Positions 1-11,975 of a stretch of 64,000 bases of DNA are shown in pieces. A program made the translations under genes and the position numbers. This DNA comes from Fragilariopsis cylindrus CCMP1102 (Eukaryota; Bacillariophyta; Bacillariophyceae; Bacillariales; Bacillariaceae). The stretch covers positions 1,178,001 to 1,242,000 of the forward strand of contig FMBT01000291.1 of the NCBI GenBank assembly GCA_900095095.1. Reading direction: 5' to 3'. The number at the start of each line of letters is the position of its first letter. Positions within the stretch are counted from its first letter, which is position 1. A model generated the notes under the pieces. That model saw only the letters and a list, made by a program, of their open reading frames with translations. It was not told where the DNA came from and searched no databases.

Positions 1-211
1 TGTCCGTCGTCCGCATAAATTAGCCACGACTTAAATGCACAAACCGCCAATCGTCGTGATGAACTCTGAAATAAAATTATTATTATTTTTCTTTTACAAG
101 GAACAAAAGCACATCTCACATCATCCTTAATAAACAATAGACACGACATTAAACATTGACAGGACAAAGCTACTATTAAAAAAAAGGAGAAATAACTTAG
201 TAGCATTCAAT

Positions 212-1999
212 ATGTCATCGCTTTTTGGAAAGAAGAGGAAGAAGTCTCTCAATAGCGAGCGTCACAATACTGATTTGAAGAGAAAACAAGATGAAATAGA
301 AATATCATCATCACCGATAGAAAATAATAGTCAAAAGGAAACGAAAAATCCTATTCAATTATCGCCGTGGGCAGACTTTAATGATCTGGGTTTAGCCGAG
401 CCACTCGTGGAGACGTGCAGAGCATTGGGGTTCAAGCGACCAACACCCGTCCAACGAAATATAATCCCATACCTTCTACAAGAAGAGTCGGCTCATGTAT
501 TGGCCCTGGCATCTACGGGTTCAGGTAAAACAGCTGCTTTTGTTTTGCCTATTCTACATCGTCTATCAGCTGATCCATACGGCATTTATGCCGTTATTGT
601 CTCTCCTACACGGGAGCTTGCGAAGCAAATCCATCAACAAGTTTTGGCACTTGGTAGTTCATACAACGTCGAATCGACGTTGGTCGTTGGTGGTATGGAC
701 ATGACAAAACAATCAACGACCTTAGAACATCGGAAACCACACTTTGTCGTCGCTACGCCTGGACGATTGGCTGAGTTACTTCGTGGACCTAGTCCACCAA
801 AGCTTCAACATGTTCGTTTTCTGGTATTAGATGAGGCAGATCGTCTGTTGACTGCAAATTCAGGATTTGAAAGGGACGTGGCAGAATTGCTACTACATTG
901 TAATCGGAATAAACGGACGCAATGTCAAACATTACTCTTTAGTGCGACGATGACACGAAGTTTGGAGAGTGTTGAAAAAATTGCGGGAGCGGGACAAGGA
1001 CGATTACCTTTGAAGAAATTTGTCATTAGAGATGATCAATATAGTAATAGTGACGATAAGGCTAAGCGACAGAAACTCAGTGCAGCAGAAGATGATGATG
1101 GGGTTATTGGAAACTGTGATGATCCTGGAAATGATGATGACGAGGAGAAAAAAATTAGTGTACAAGATATGACGCCACGAATTCCAGCTGGATTGAAACA
1201 AGAATACATATTTATGCCATCTAGAGTTAGAGATGCGTACCTGCTTACTACGATTCGAACTTTATTGTCGAATGGAGGACGAGCGAGGGATAGTAATGGT
1301 CGTCATGCTTGGAGAGGAAAGAATCGTCATAACGGGAATGAATCGGAAGATAATGATGACGACGAAGAGGAGGAAGGAAAATCCCGTTCGGCAATTGTCT
1401 TTGTCGCAACCTGTGAACGTGCAGCATTGGTATCGGAGATATTTTCCCACGTTGGTGTAGAGAACGTGGCATTACACTCGTTACTCACACAGAATAGACG
1501 GCTAGCGGCACTTGCCAAGTTTAAATCTCAACAGGTTCGAGTCTTGGTGGCCACTGATATTGCTAGTAGAGGTCTTGATGTACCCTCTGTGGACCTAGTT
1601 ATTAATTCGGAATTGCCAAGAAATCCTGTCTCCTACATCCATCGAATTGGTAGAACTGCTCGAGCCGGTCGTCGTGGTCGTGCTATTAGTTTAGTATCCG
1701 AAACAGATGTTTCGTTAGTCCATGCAGCCGAAGAGATAACTGGAAGACCTCTTGGAAAATGCTCCGAGGTTACCGACGAAGCTGCAATAAAGATGTTAGG
1801 GCCGGTGACCAAAGCTGCTCGTCTTGCTAAAATGAAATTAATGGATATTGGTTTTGACGATTTAGTTAAGAAATTCAAGGAACGAAAAGTACGTGATCGG
1901 AAGGATCGTCAACGAATAGAAAAAGCACTTCGAAAACAGGCGAAGAAACAAGCCAAAGGGAAGGAAGGAGAGAAATCGGATATTAAAAATTCGTTGTAG
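212..1999 (+). CDS. DBP8: DEAD-box RNA helicase, DDX49/Dbp8 type
   Basis: Intronless 595-residue ATP-dependent RNA helicase. Visible motifs in order: Q motif (about 55-81), Walker A ASTGSGKT (100-107), PTREL (132-136), TPGR (182-185), DEAD (207-210), SAT (244-246), and the C-terminal RecA lobe with ATDIASRGLDVPSV and HRIGRTARAG. The stretch around VVGGMDM and the Q-motif wording match the DDX49/Dbp8 subfamily, which acts in nucleolar 18S rRNA maturation in other eukaryotes. Two acidic low-complexity insertions (about 270-315 and 365-390) lengthen it beyond the usual 430-480 residues, and the C-terminus is Lys-rich, as expected for a nucleolar protein. The ATG at 212 opens the frame well before the Q motif. 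Convergent with the EngB gene. The subfamily is inferred from motif wording only. Confidence 0.93.
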   Translation: MSSLFGKKRKKSLNSERHNTDLKRKQDEIEISSSPIENNSQKETKNPIQLSPWADFNDLGLAEPLVETCRALGFKRPTPVQRNIIPYLLQEESAHVLALASTGSGKTAAFVLPILHRLSADPYGIYAVIVSPTRELAKQIHQQVLALGSSYNVESTLVVGGMDMTKQSTTLEHRKPHFVVATPGRLAELLRGPSPPKLQHVRFLVLDEADRLLTANSGFERDVAELLLHCNRNKRTQCQTLLFSATMTRSLESVEKIAGAGQGRLPLKKFVIRDDQYSNSDDKAKRQKLSAAEDDDGVIGNCDDPGNDDDEEKKISVQDMTPRIPAGLKQEYIFMPSRVRDAYLLTTIRTLLSNGGRARDSNGRHAWRGKNRHNGNESEDNDDDEEEEGKSRSAIVFVATCERAALVSEIFSHVGVENVALHSLLTQNRRLAALAKFKSQQVRVLVATDIASRGLDVPSVDLVINSELPRNPVSYIHRIGRTARAGRRGRAISLVSETDVSLVHAAEEITGRPLGKCSEVTDEAAIKMLGPVTKAARLAKMKLMDIGFDDLVKKFKERKVRDRKDRQRIEKALRKQAKKQAKGKEGEKSDIKNSL

Positions 2000-2341
2000 A
2001 ATATCTTAGTTGAATGTTGATTTACTCGGTCTATTAACCAGTTACTCTACGTACTATATAAATTTTGTTTGTTTTTTTGAGTTCAAAATACTGGCAGCGT
2101 CTGCACAACAAACAGCCCGTTGTTTACGTTCTTGATTTTGCATTTTTCTAATATGTTCAAACGGAGGAGATTGAGACGGAGGCACTGAACACGTCAGTCA
2201 AAATTTCTGTCGCCAATTCATTATTTTTCTCTTCTTGTTGCTATATATTATATGTATATATAACCAATAGTAATGCGTAATATGTACAGCCCCGCAAGAA
2301 TACGTTTCTGATCATTTAAGAAAAATATTAATAGTAACACC
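2000..2341. other. Intergenic, between convergent 3' ends
   Basis: AT-rich spacer between DDX49 and the EngB gene, which end toward each other. It should hold both 3' UTRs. No ORF, repeat or RNA gene is recognised. Confidence 0.6.
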
Positions 2342-4556
2342 TTAGGCTTCTGCAGCTCGTCTGAGATATCTCCAAATATCATCTCTTCCAAGCTTGCTCT
2401 CGGAAGATGTCAAAAGCACAGGCGCTTTACCCACGTTGTTTTCGTGCATAACCTTACGGAGATCGTTCATAACGTCATTAGAGACTTTACCTTTACCAGG
2501 ATTATTCTTCAAATTACCCTTAGCGTTCTTATCGGCTTTTGTCAACACAATAACATATGCAACGTTCGCTGGCAGGGTTTCACTCACGAGCTTCATAATG
2601 TTGCTGTCTTCGTCAATGGGCCCATGCCGAGAATCGATTAAGTGAAACACAACATTCAAGTTTTTGCGACTAGCCAAGTATTCACCCATGAAGGAACCCC
2701 ATTTTTTTCGCTGCTCGTCGGGTACGCGAGCAAAACCAAAACCAGGAAGATCTACAAGGTAAAAACTGTCATCGTCCTTTTCTCCTTCCACCGTATCGCC
2801 ATATCTGACTTCCTTTTCTCTCCCTGGCTTATCATTAACAGCAAAGTAATTCATTTGTTGTGTCTTTCCCGGGGTTTTGCTTATATACGCTAGAGACTTG
2901 CGGTTGGTGATCATATTACACAGCGAAGATTTTCCCACATTTGATCTACCGATGAAGCAAGCCTCTCCACGATCGGGAGGTGGCAAACCATTCATATCAA
3001 CCGCCCCCGTAACAAAAAGCACTCGTCGAACCAAGGAATTTGACAGTGCTTCGTATACAAGATCGTCATTTTCTGAAGGAAACGAACTCATGGCATTAAG
3101 GACAGAAAATACCAAATTACAGGGAAGCTCTACATCGGGAGGTCCCTCACATGGCTGAATAGAGCCATTCCGTCGTCCAGTCTCACACTGAGCCGCAGCA
3201 TGCAATAAACGGAGCCAAGGAATGGCCAATTCTTCAGCGTCTAATTGCCGCGCCATTGGTCCCATATCTTTCATCATTTTTAAGGCTAATACGCCCATTG
3301 ATGGCTCACCCTCAAATAGATGCCGAGATGCAACCGATGCAAGTGATCGAGCTCTGTGTTTGATTTTCTCGTGACTTTCTTCCGTGTCTAGGTCAGAGCC
3401 CTATTATTAGAGTGTTGAAAAGAATGTGTGTAATTTCGACGTCACGTTTTAGACAAAAATAAAAAAATAAGTGTATGATCCAATTCAATTCAATTCAATT
3501 CAATTCAATTCAATCAATTTACAGTATGTAAAGAAAATTATTATTTTGATCTGCCTGAAAAACTCACCGCAAGAGGTAACGACAATTCGTCAGCAATTAT
3601 ATCTAGAGCATCTGTTACGTTATGTATTCGTAGTAGGCCCCTAATGATTGCAGCAGATTCCATTGGTTGCATGGATGCTCTATATTCCAAGTGTCGGATC
3701 TCGATTGCTCTTCTAGCAACGTTATGGTTTTCCCATCTCAAAGCAGCTACAGCCAAACGAGCCAAAAGTGATCCTCTATACCCGTAGGCAAAACCTGCGA
3801 TTGATGTGGATTTTGTTGGAATTTCCGTTTCGTTTCGTTTCGTTTCATTTCATTTCCGAATAGCAAATTAAGAAAATTGGTTAGATTTTATAAATTAATT
3901 ATATAAAGCAATAAATAATAACGTTGACAAAAAATAAATTATGACGTTGACAAAAAAGATTGTTGCAAAGATTTAAAAAGGAACGGATTTTTTTCTTCTC
4001 TATTCTCTCCTCACGTACCAACGTCACATTCGTCAATTAAAAAATTAGCAATAACACGTAAATCATGATGGTCATGTAACTTTTGAGCGCGTTTAATGGC
4101 TCTCAAAACATCCTCTGCCGTCGAATCGGCTGTAAGTTGAGAAATGGCCGTAGAATGCAATTTGTAAGCAGGATCTTTCGACCGTTGTTGTTGTTGCTGT
4201 TGTTGTCGCCGTTGCGCGTTATTCCCGCCATTTTTGTTCCTAGCCTTCTTATCTCGTTCCATAGCTTTACGTTCACTTCTAGGAATTTTGCGTTTTGTTT
4301 GTGTTGATGCTGTTGATGCTGTTGTTGCTGTAGTTTGACCTGACGACGACGATTGATCCTTCTCTTCATTTGCATGTGCAATCAAAAAGTCAGTGACGAC
4401 ACTAACATAACGTGCGGATGTAGATGTAGACGATGTATATCTACTATTGGTAATCTTTGACGGGTTTGAAGGTGTAATTGACCATCCCTCCGTATCCATC
4501 ACGAATACGGTGACCCAATATAGGAAGGCCCAGCATTGTGAAAACCTCAATAACAT
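2342..4556 (-). CDS. EngB/YihA-type ribosome-assembly GTPase, 3 exons
   Basis: Three exons on the minus strand: 4556-4019, 3794-3568 and 3400-2342. Donors GTACGT and GTGAGT and AG acceptors keep phase, giving about 607 residues. The C-terminal half carries a TrmE/Era-like G domain: G1 GRSNVGKSS, G3 DLPGFGF, G4 TKAD. This is the EngB/YsxC signature, a GTPase for large-subunit assembly in bacteria and organelles. The N-terminus (MLLRFSQCWAFLYWV) is hydrophobic and may be an organelle-targeting or signal sequence, but no clear diatom A-F motif follows. Exon 1 also encodes Ser/Thr-, Lys/Arg- and Gln-rich stretches. The roughly 300 residues before the G domain are far longer than in bacterial EngB (about 200 in total), and that extension is not recognised. 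Confidence 0.88.
3481..3518. repeat. CAATT pentanucleotide microsatellite in intron 2
   Basis: Six to seven perfect copies of CAATT inside the second intron of the EngB gene. A second pentamer tract (TTTCG/TTTCA, about 3828-3857) lies in the first intron. Confidence 0.9.
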
Positions 4557-5289
4557 TGTCAGAAAAAGAGATCAAAATGTAGGAAATGAAAGAATTGACA
4601 CACAAGTTTATTTAATTATTTGATTTTTGTGTCGAGCGAAATTTTCTACGCCAGTGTCAAAGTGTAGAACAATATTATCAAATAAAAAGGTCAAGTAAGT
4701 GGTTGGGTAATATATAAGATGTGAATGAAACCGAAGCAAGTCGCGATCCAGATGAATTAGATTTCAACCTCAACAAGAACATCAAGCGAAGCTTACGAGT
4801 GATTTGATGGCCCACCAATGGAGACTATCGCATTGCTTAGAATTTGTGACTACAATACATGCATTTTTACATGTTCTTCTGGATGTATTTTGAAAAAAAA
4901 ACGAGGAATTCTGATGGGTTTTTACATTCCAACAGATTAAAGTCTTCTCCGGAACTTTTGTAGGAAATTGATTGGTATGTATTAAAGGCGAACCGATTCA
5001 CTGATTGGAGCTCCAGATGTTTTCTAATACGTCATCAGAATTCTTCTTATTCCGCGTTGTTCTTCTTTTTTCACTCAGAAAATAAATCGGTGTTTAGGGG
5101 AGGATGGGAAAATAAAGACAAATTTTTCTCAATTTTTATTTCTCGTGCTGATTTTAATTTCTTGGATCATCAAATCTGCACATCATTTTTGTCGTACAAT
5201 CCTTCTCAAAGTTCACTTACAAATTCGAAAATAGCAATACTTATTTTTATTTCGTATGAGTGACGTCGCTGACAGCGTAGATCAGAAGG
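4557..5289. other. Intergenic, divergent promoter region
   Basis: 733 bp between the divergent EngB (-) and NSUN6-like (+) genes, so it must contain both promoters. A 68-codon open frame at 5057-5263 has no recognisable features. No other structure seen. Confidence 0.5.
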
Positions 5290-7109
5290 ATGACATCTTC
5301 TCCTAACATTTGTTCCCTCCAAAGTCTTGAAATTCAATTAGAAGAAAGTATCTTACGGCATTTAGAATCCCAGTACAATCATCAAAAGGAAACGACAGTA
5401 GGGAATGATGAGGAAAACAACAAAACCCATACCAGCGACGCCGCCGCCGACGACGACGATGGTGGTGATGATCATATGGGACGTATTTTATCGGCAATGA
5501 AAAGACCTCCGGCGTACACGACATGTCGAGTGAATTTCATTCGGACTACACGGCAAGAGGTACTAGTCGAATTACAACAATTGCTATCCCCAATTTCACA
5601 ATTGGAAGTACAAGAAGATCAACACTTTCCTGATGTAATCAACATCATACCGACTGGATCAAAATATATTCTATCGGATTTAACTGGGCCCATCAGTGAC
5701 GATAGTGACAAGGATGATGGCGATGGCGATAGCATTGACAATATAGATGCAACAACACCAAAAGAATCAGATGTTTTGTTCTCCAATTGGCCGTTACGGA
5801 AGGAACAAGGGTGGCCGATAGACTATCGGAGTATCATTTGTGATCGATTCTGCGGAGAGGCTGTGTTACGCGGGAGTGATATATTTGTCCGTGGTGTACT
5901 GGCTGCGGATTCTGGTATTAGAGCTGGAGAGAAAGTTGCTGTATACGCAGATATTCCATGTAAGGTCAACAATGGAATACTTACACGTGGATTGAAACTG
6001 GAACAGTATCGAGGGAAGTGTATATATTTGGGACTAGGAATAGCAGAATGTGATAGGAACGAAATCTTTAAGAGCACAAAAGGAAAAGCTGTTACTATGT
6101 CAATGAACTCCAAGGATAGAAGTGGGCCGATGTTGCCACCCTTAAGCGGGGTGTTACAAGACAAAATGATGTTACAAAATTTGCCATCAATATTTGTTGG
6201 CCATGCGATCAATCCTTGTAAGAATGATATTATTCTTGATATGTGTATGGCTCCAGGTGGGAAAACCCTACATTTGGCAAGTTTGGTGCGCAATCATAAT
6301 CAGACACTTATTGTGGCGTGTGATAAGAGTCGGAAAAAGGTGGTTAGTGCGAAAGAGCTCTTTATCGGGATGGGAGCTACTTGTATTACACCTTTGGTAC
6401 TGGATGCAACAAATTGCTGTACTGACGAAGCTGTTGGTAATTCTTCACTGAAACAAGAGAGGAAAGACATATATCAGGTAAGAACGCTATTGTTTTGCCT
6501 TCTACACTGATATTTTTTTCAACGTTTTTGTTTGTTTGTTCCGACATCACCTCTTCACTAATGTTTGACTAACTACTACATTGTATATTATTCTAACCAT
6601 CGCGTGTATATGTACAAATGATCGAAAAACTAAACTTCCGCCACTAAATCTAGATTCTAAGAGAAGCTCCGATTGGTATGGATGGGTTAAGAGAGATAAA
6701 AAAATTCAATGAACTTTCGTTCGATAAAATTGTGCTAGATCCACCGTGCAGCGCACTTGGACTACGACCTAAACTCTTCGTGGCACAAAAAAATCTGAAT
6801 GAGTTGGAAAAACATGTTGAATACCAAAAGAAATTTGTTGCGCAAGCTATCAAGTTACTTAAAGTAGGTGGCTGTATGTCATACAGTACTTGCACAATCA
6901 ATGGTAGTGAAAACGAAGGTATTGTGAGTCATATTTTGCAGACCTATCCGCTTATGGAACTGGTACCAATCGAACTACCACCTTCGCAATCGGCGCTAGA
7001 AGGGTATGGACTAAGCGCAAAAGAACGAAATTATGTGCGTCGTTTTGACCCAAGTGACTCAGCTGATACAATGGGATTTTTCCTTGCCTTGTTTCGGAAA
7101 CGTTCGTGA
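5290..7109 (+). CDS. NSUN6-like RNA cytosine-5 methyltransferase, 2 exons
   Basis: Exon 1 is 5290-6477 (CAG|GTAAGA) and exon 2 is 6654-7109 (after CTAG). Phase is kept, giving about 547 residues. The N-terminal third has an Asp-rich insertion. A PUA-like RNA-binding segment follows (CGEAVLRGSDIFVRGVLA). The SAM-binding motif is DMCMAPGGKTLHLASL. Exon 2 supplies motif IV with DPPCSALGLRP and motif VI with SYSTCTINGSENE, so both catalytic cysteines (PC and TC) are present. A PUA plus RsmB-type Rossmann domain is the NSUN6 architecture. NSUN6 in animals methylates C72 of certain tRNAs and some mRNAs; the substrate here is inferred. Convergent with the ZRANB3-like gene, with 157 bp between stop codons. 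Confidence 0.9.
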
Positions 7110-7266
7110 TCATGAATATCCAGAAAAAATGCTAGAGTAAAGATAACATCGTAACTTAAGAAGAAGAAAAAATTCAAAGTAGATGAAATTACAAAATCGC
7201 CCGGTATTCAAATAGGACGATTCCACGCAATTGTGCAGGAAGAACATCAATTTGTCATATTTCATT

Positions 7267-10200
7267 TTATGTCTTACTGAACATGGTTCGGATATCTGCT
7301 TGCTTGTAGGGTTCTTCGGGGTCGCTGGTTTTGTGAAGCTTCAAACGACTTCTTAGTTTTTCTGTCTCTCCTTTTAAATAAGAAATCGGAATTCGAATAT
7401 TGGTAATACAGACAAGGTGTGAATTGGTTTGACTTTTATATTGCCGATAAAATTCATCATTACTAATAAGAACCGGTCACCAATAGTGATTCAAATAGAA
7501 ACTTACCTAAATGGCAGGGCACACATAGCGTTCTTAGATTTTCTAATCCACAGCCTCCACCACCAAGAGCAACTGGTATTATATGGTCGGCTTGCCAAAA
7601 ATCACCTTCCTTAGGTTCTTGTAATAATCGGTCAAGAGCTTTCGCGCTTTTAGGTAGCTTCCAGTTTGCATTGCATAAGGCGTTGAGTCTCTCTGCGGGT
7701 TCCAAAGCTAGTATACGAGTAAAGAGAGCATGGCCGTCAATTCCGCAAAGGCGACAGACTCCTCCTTCCAAAGCAAAGACCTGTTCTCTTAATTGGTTTC
7801 CCATACCGCCTCTCTTTAATCGACCTTGTTCTGTGCATTCTCTGGAGCAGTACGTGGAGGTTACTCCAGGTAACCGAGATACTGTCGAAAGATTCCCACC
7901 GCAATAGGCACAGCACCGACCAGCCAGGATTAACACATCGTTATCATCTTCGGTTCCCATTTCCACTCGCTCGGTGCCCTCTCTTTTGCACCACCTATAT
8001 ACCTTTCCGTACTTGGTAAAGAATCAGGTATTAGTCGAAGGACTGCTTGCCGCAGATTAATTCCTGAATAAATATTTCCTCCTTCCTTTAATGCTTTCTT
8101 TTCGACCTCTCTTAAATGCATATATTGGTCTACAAAAGATTGGATTTCTCGAATTAGTGTAGTCTTCTCAGTATTTTCTGGAAGCTTCCGTTTATCAATA
8201 GTATCAACGACTAGAATAATGTGGTGAGGATCAATTTAAGACAAAATGAAATTAAAACAAGTATAGAATAGATATGAATATATCCTATGCGAAAGTCAAT
8301 ATTGTCTGCAGATTAAATACATACCTCGGTGTAGTACTGCTTGTTCGTACACAAGCGCAACATATGCATTTTTATTGCGACTAAGTTGAGCGTCCATTAG
8401 ATGATCTGCAGTCGTCTTTGATACGATTTGTTCTACCTCGAAATTCGTTAGAGTAGATTCGCCGGTTGCATAGAAGTGAATAGTGATGCGCCCACTATTT
8501 TTGGAAACGCTAAAAGATAATAACGGAGCAATTTTCGTCTTCAACCTATCTCTACCAGATACTGGATATATGTGCTTCGTAGCCACCTTAGATTGAAGTT
8601 GATGATGGGTCGTTTTCTGTTTTTTCCTCGAATAAGAAGTTTCTTCAGGGATATCGCACAAAACAATTGGCTTTTCCAGACTCGAGTCCAATTTGCGAGC
8701 AACAGGGTCATTATTCGTTTCCTCTTCCGCCTCATCTATCACAGTAGTCTCTGTTTCGTATCGTCTGATGATTTTTGTATTCACGTTTGAATTCCCTAGA
8801 CTGCTGATGTTTCCCTTACGAGAACTTGCTGGTGTTACTTGGTGAAGACGATTCTTCAAGTCACTATCATCTGCATCAACATCGATCGTGTTATTATAGG
8901 GCGTTTGACATACTTCGCAGACCAAACAATCCGAGTGTTGTTGCTCTTGAGAATTATGAAGAGTACACGCTACGCAATCCCATTCAATTTTTATACGATT
9001 TTTCAATATGCCTTTCGTGGCAATTGAGCTTTGGGCTTTTGATGATTCTTTGGCATCACCTTCGATATCGACTTTGCCCCCCAATGCCTTGTTGGGTTGA
9101 TTTTTCTGATTCTGTTGTTTGCCAAAATAACTCAATATACTGCCTTTCACAGGAGTTTTTGGAACTTTTTCATCTCTGACGGACCTCTCAGCGAAAAATG
9201 ACTGCAACTCGTCCTGTCCTGACATACCCCCTCCACTTAAATTCTCCGCAGACTTCTGAGCATTCATGCCAGCATTTTTTTCACCATCAACTACCCGTCC
9301 TAGATTGTTAGTTTTGCGGCTTAACATTTTCCATAATTGAAGATCAACACTCAAATTTGTATCTGTGGCGTTGGCATGTAACAATACGAGAGAAAATGAG
9401 AGGATGAAATGATCGATTTGAATACAGATATGATGTAATCTACACTTAGCTTACCCTCGCAAATAAGATACATGACATTGACAGCATTTTGTTGCCCGAT
9501 ACGATGACATCGATCTTCTGCCTGGGCTAGCACACCAGGTGTCCTATTTATATCAATTTTTTCAATTCAATAAATGCAAGACCGTGAGGACGAATATTTG
9601 TTCTGATCAAAGATAACAGTACAAAGCAAAATGATTCAAGTAACCCCTTACCAATGTAGCTCTGCAAACATTACACAAGAGGCAGCTGTCAAGGTCAAAC
9701 CAGTTCCTGCAGCTGTCATAGATAGAATAGCTACTCTGATCGTGCTGCAGTTCTGAAATTTTCGAACTCTCAGGGCCCGCTCTTGGCTGGAAACACTACC
9801 ATCAATGCGGATATGACCCCCACCCTTCAGCTCCTTCGCGACAGCCGCTTCCAAACAATCGAGTACTCCCTTGTGATGACCAAATACCAAAACTTTCTGA
9901 GTACCACTACCTCGTAGCCATTCCAACAAGTACTCTGCTACACCTTCAGATTTCGCGACACCACTAGATTGATATGCTTGCATTAATAATTTGCGTGCTT
10001 CAAAATGAGCCCCTGCAGCATCGTCTCCGACCAAGTCCTCTACAGATTGTCGTGTGTCGTTGAGTTCCTTTATTAGTGCCTCGCATTCTTTTCTTTTGGT
10101 TTTGTTAGAAATATGAATGGGAACAAGCGATCGCTGTTTTGCCGGCAACTCGTGGAGAACATCTGACTTGAGTCGACGGATCATAATTTGCTTCAATTTG

Positions 10201-11119
10201 TGATGCAATTCCTCAACATTGCTGACGCCATTCACGTCCCAACCGAAACGTCCCCGACGGGCATTACAAAACTTCTTCGTGTAAGATGAGTAGCTTCCAA
10301 AGAGATCCGGTGCCAATGCATATACTTGTGTCCATAACTCAACCGGTCTAGCCAATGCAGGCTTCACAGAAACAAAAAAAGTAGACGAGATTGTAAGATT
10401 GGGTGCGTGTATAGGACGATGATAACGGCGACATCAAGAAAAGAAAGGTTTTCGGATGATCAGCTACCTACCGTCCCACTTAGTAATGCCAAGCGCTTCG
10501 CGTTTTGTAAAAGCGGTAAAGCAAGTTTTGTTCTTTGACTACCTTTTGTTTTCAGATTATGCGATTCGTCGGCAATTACACACTTAAATTGAAACTGTTG
10601 AAGGCATCTCGCGCTCGCTGATCGTTTTTGCAACAAAGAATACGATGCAATTACAATCCGAATATCTTTGCGCTTATGAGCATTGTCGTAAAAATCAGCA
10701 TCATCAAATCCTTGTACAACGTAGATATTTTTTGGTGCCAAACTCGGAATAAACTTCTCTATCTCAGTCGGCCAAATGAATTTCAATGAAGCAGGACATA
10801 AAATAAGTAACGGCCACTCAGAAATGTAGTGGCTCATTATTGCTAAGGATGTGATTGATTTGCCAAGCCCCATCTCGTCAGCTAGGAGACACCTACCTGG
10901 AAATGTGTCGCCAACGGTATCATTTGTGGCACTACCGTCGTTAATACTATTTCCGGTATTAAATTGACGACTACTCACGATGCCTTGGGTTGCATATTCG
11001 TACGCCTCGCGTTGAAATGGACGCAATTGTTTCAACAATCGTGATAACACTGGATTATTATTATTGTCGTCGTTTTCTTCACATTTTGTTGTCAATGGCG
11101 TTTGAATAGAAGACGACAT
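7267..11119 (-). CDS. ZRANB3: ZRANB3-type SNF2 annealing helicase with NZF, PIP and HNH domains
   Basis: Minus-strand exons: 11119-10472, 10361-9652, 9543-9455, 9362-8325, 8210-7507 and 7370-7267. All junctions are GT-AG and phase-consistent. Order of parts: SNF2 lobe 1 (LADEMGLGKS; DESH; LLSGTPALARPVEL across a junction), lobe 2 ending QAEDRCHRIGQQ, a perfect PCNA-binding PIP box QDELQSFF, a second PIP-like KGSILSYF, an NZF zinc finger (CVACTLHN then CLVCEVC), a HARP-like segment, and an HNH nuclease with paired CxxC and FWQADHIIPVALGGGG, ending CVPCH. The last exon encodes another PIP-like QADIRTMF at the C-terminus. This is the ZRANB3 order; the animal protein remodels stalled forks bound to polyubiquitinated PCNA. 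The fifth exon switches frame by -1 somewhere in 7930-8010, just before the HNH domain. No good intron explains it. Confidence 0.88.
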
Positions 11120-11511
11120 ACCTGTAATAGGTAAATCAAAATAACGATCTGAAAATAGAATTGTATCTCTAGTCTTTCTATGATGCGACAGTAATACAAG
11201 GTATGGTACATAGTATTTATTTTGTTTATTTCTTTACAAAAAATGGCGCGACGTTATCTACTCAAAGTGGGGCGCACTTTTTTAACGCACAGTTAAGCGT
11301 GCTTTAGCTCCTTGTCGCTCAAAGACAGGGCTAGATATAATTCGCGCCATATTATTTTATGACAACGTTAAGTTTTTGTTGTTGAAAGCGTATATTGCAG
11401 ATGACATCAACACAACATATGATGTCATTAATAATACTATGTTTTGTACTGTACCAAAATTTCAACCAGTCGTCTGTTTATACATTGAAGGATAAACATC
11501 ATAACCCATAT

Positions 11512-11545
<34 letters not shown>

Positions 11546-11975
11546 GTATTATAATATATTATAACCCCCCCCCCCCCTCCACACACACGCACCTCCACAC
11601 ACACACACACACACACATGAAAAATGATATCATTCACATGCATGGGTGGAAATATGACATTTTCAACGGTAGAATTATTACAACTATTATATTCTGAATA
11701 TAAATATAATATATGGATATTAACTATCAACGAAGTAGAAGCAGACAAATCCCGCCATGCCATCTAGTACTGATAGAAATAATAATGTTGTTCTACATAT
11801 TTAAAAAATGGATCAGTAATTAACACCCTATATCTATCATCTCTTCAAACAGCAACCCAATTATACTATTATATTGACTAACTTTAAATACTCAACTAAT
11901 TTTAGATATCTTCGAGCACATGGACTTATTATCACAAAAACAAACAAGTCGCAGTCGGTCACATCTTCCACCTGT
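11120..11975. other. Intergenic with microsatellites and a structured inverted repeat
   Basis: Lies upstream of the ZRANB3-like gene and downstream of a minus-strand membrane-protein gene. It holds an inverted-repeat element (11243-11351, listed separately), a TA run (about 11519-11546), a 13-base C run (11565-11577) and an AC run (about 11581-11617). The short open frames across the runs are low-complexity and not credible genes. Confidence 0.7.
11243..11351. other. Inverted-repeat element, candidate three-way-junction RNA or cis element
   Basis: A 9-base perfect inverted repeat, ATGGCGCGA and TCGCGCCAT, encloses about 90 bases. Inside are two further hairpins: TTAAC-GCACA-GTTAA (with outer GCAC/GTGC), and TAGCTC...TGTC/GACA...GGGCTA. 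The three nested stems suggest a structured RNA. Alternatively the two GCGCGA/TCGCGC sites are E2F-like elements upstream of a DNA-repair gene, or the terminal repeats of a small non-autonomous element. Strand and function are unknown. Confidence 0.35.

Noticed and set aside
5057-5263. 68-codon open frame upstream of the NSUN6-like gene
   Set aside because: Low-complexity Phe/Ser-rich translation in a promoter region, with no family resemblance.
7990-8003. An 8-nt GTATATAG 'intron' that would restore the ZRANB3-like frame
   Set aside because: Far below any plausible spliceosomal intron length; the arithmetic fit is coincidental.
11395-11763. Open frames on both strands across TA, C and AC runs
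   Set aside because: Translations are microsatellite products (Tyr/Ile and Thr/His runs), not proteins.
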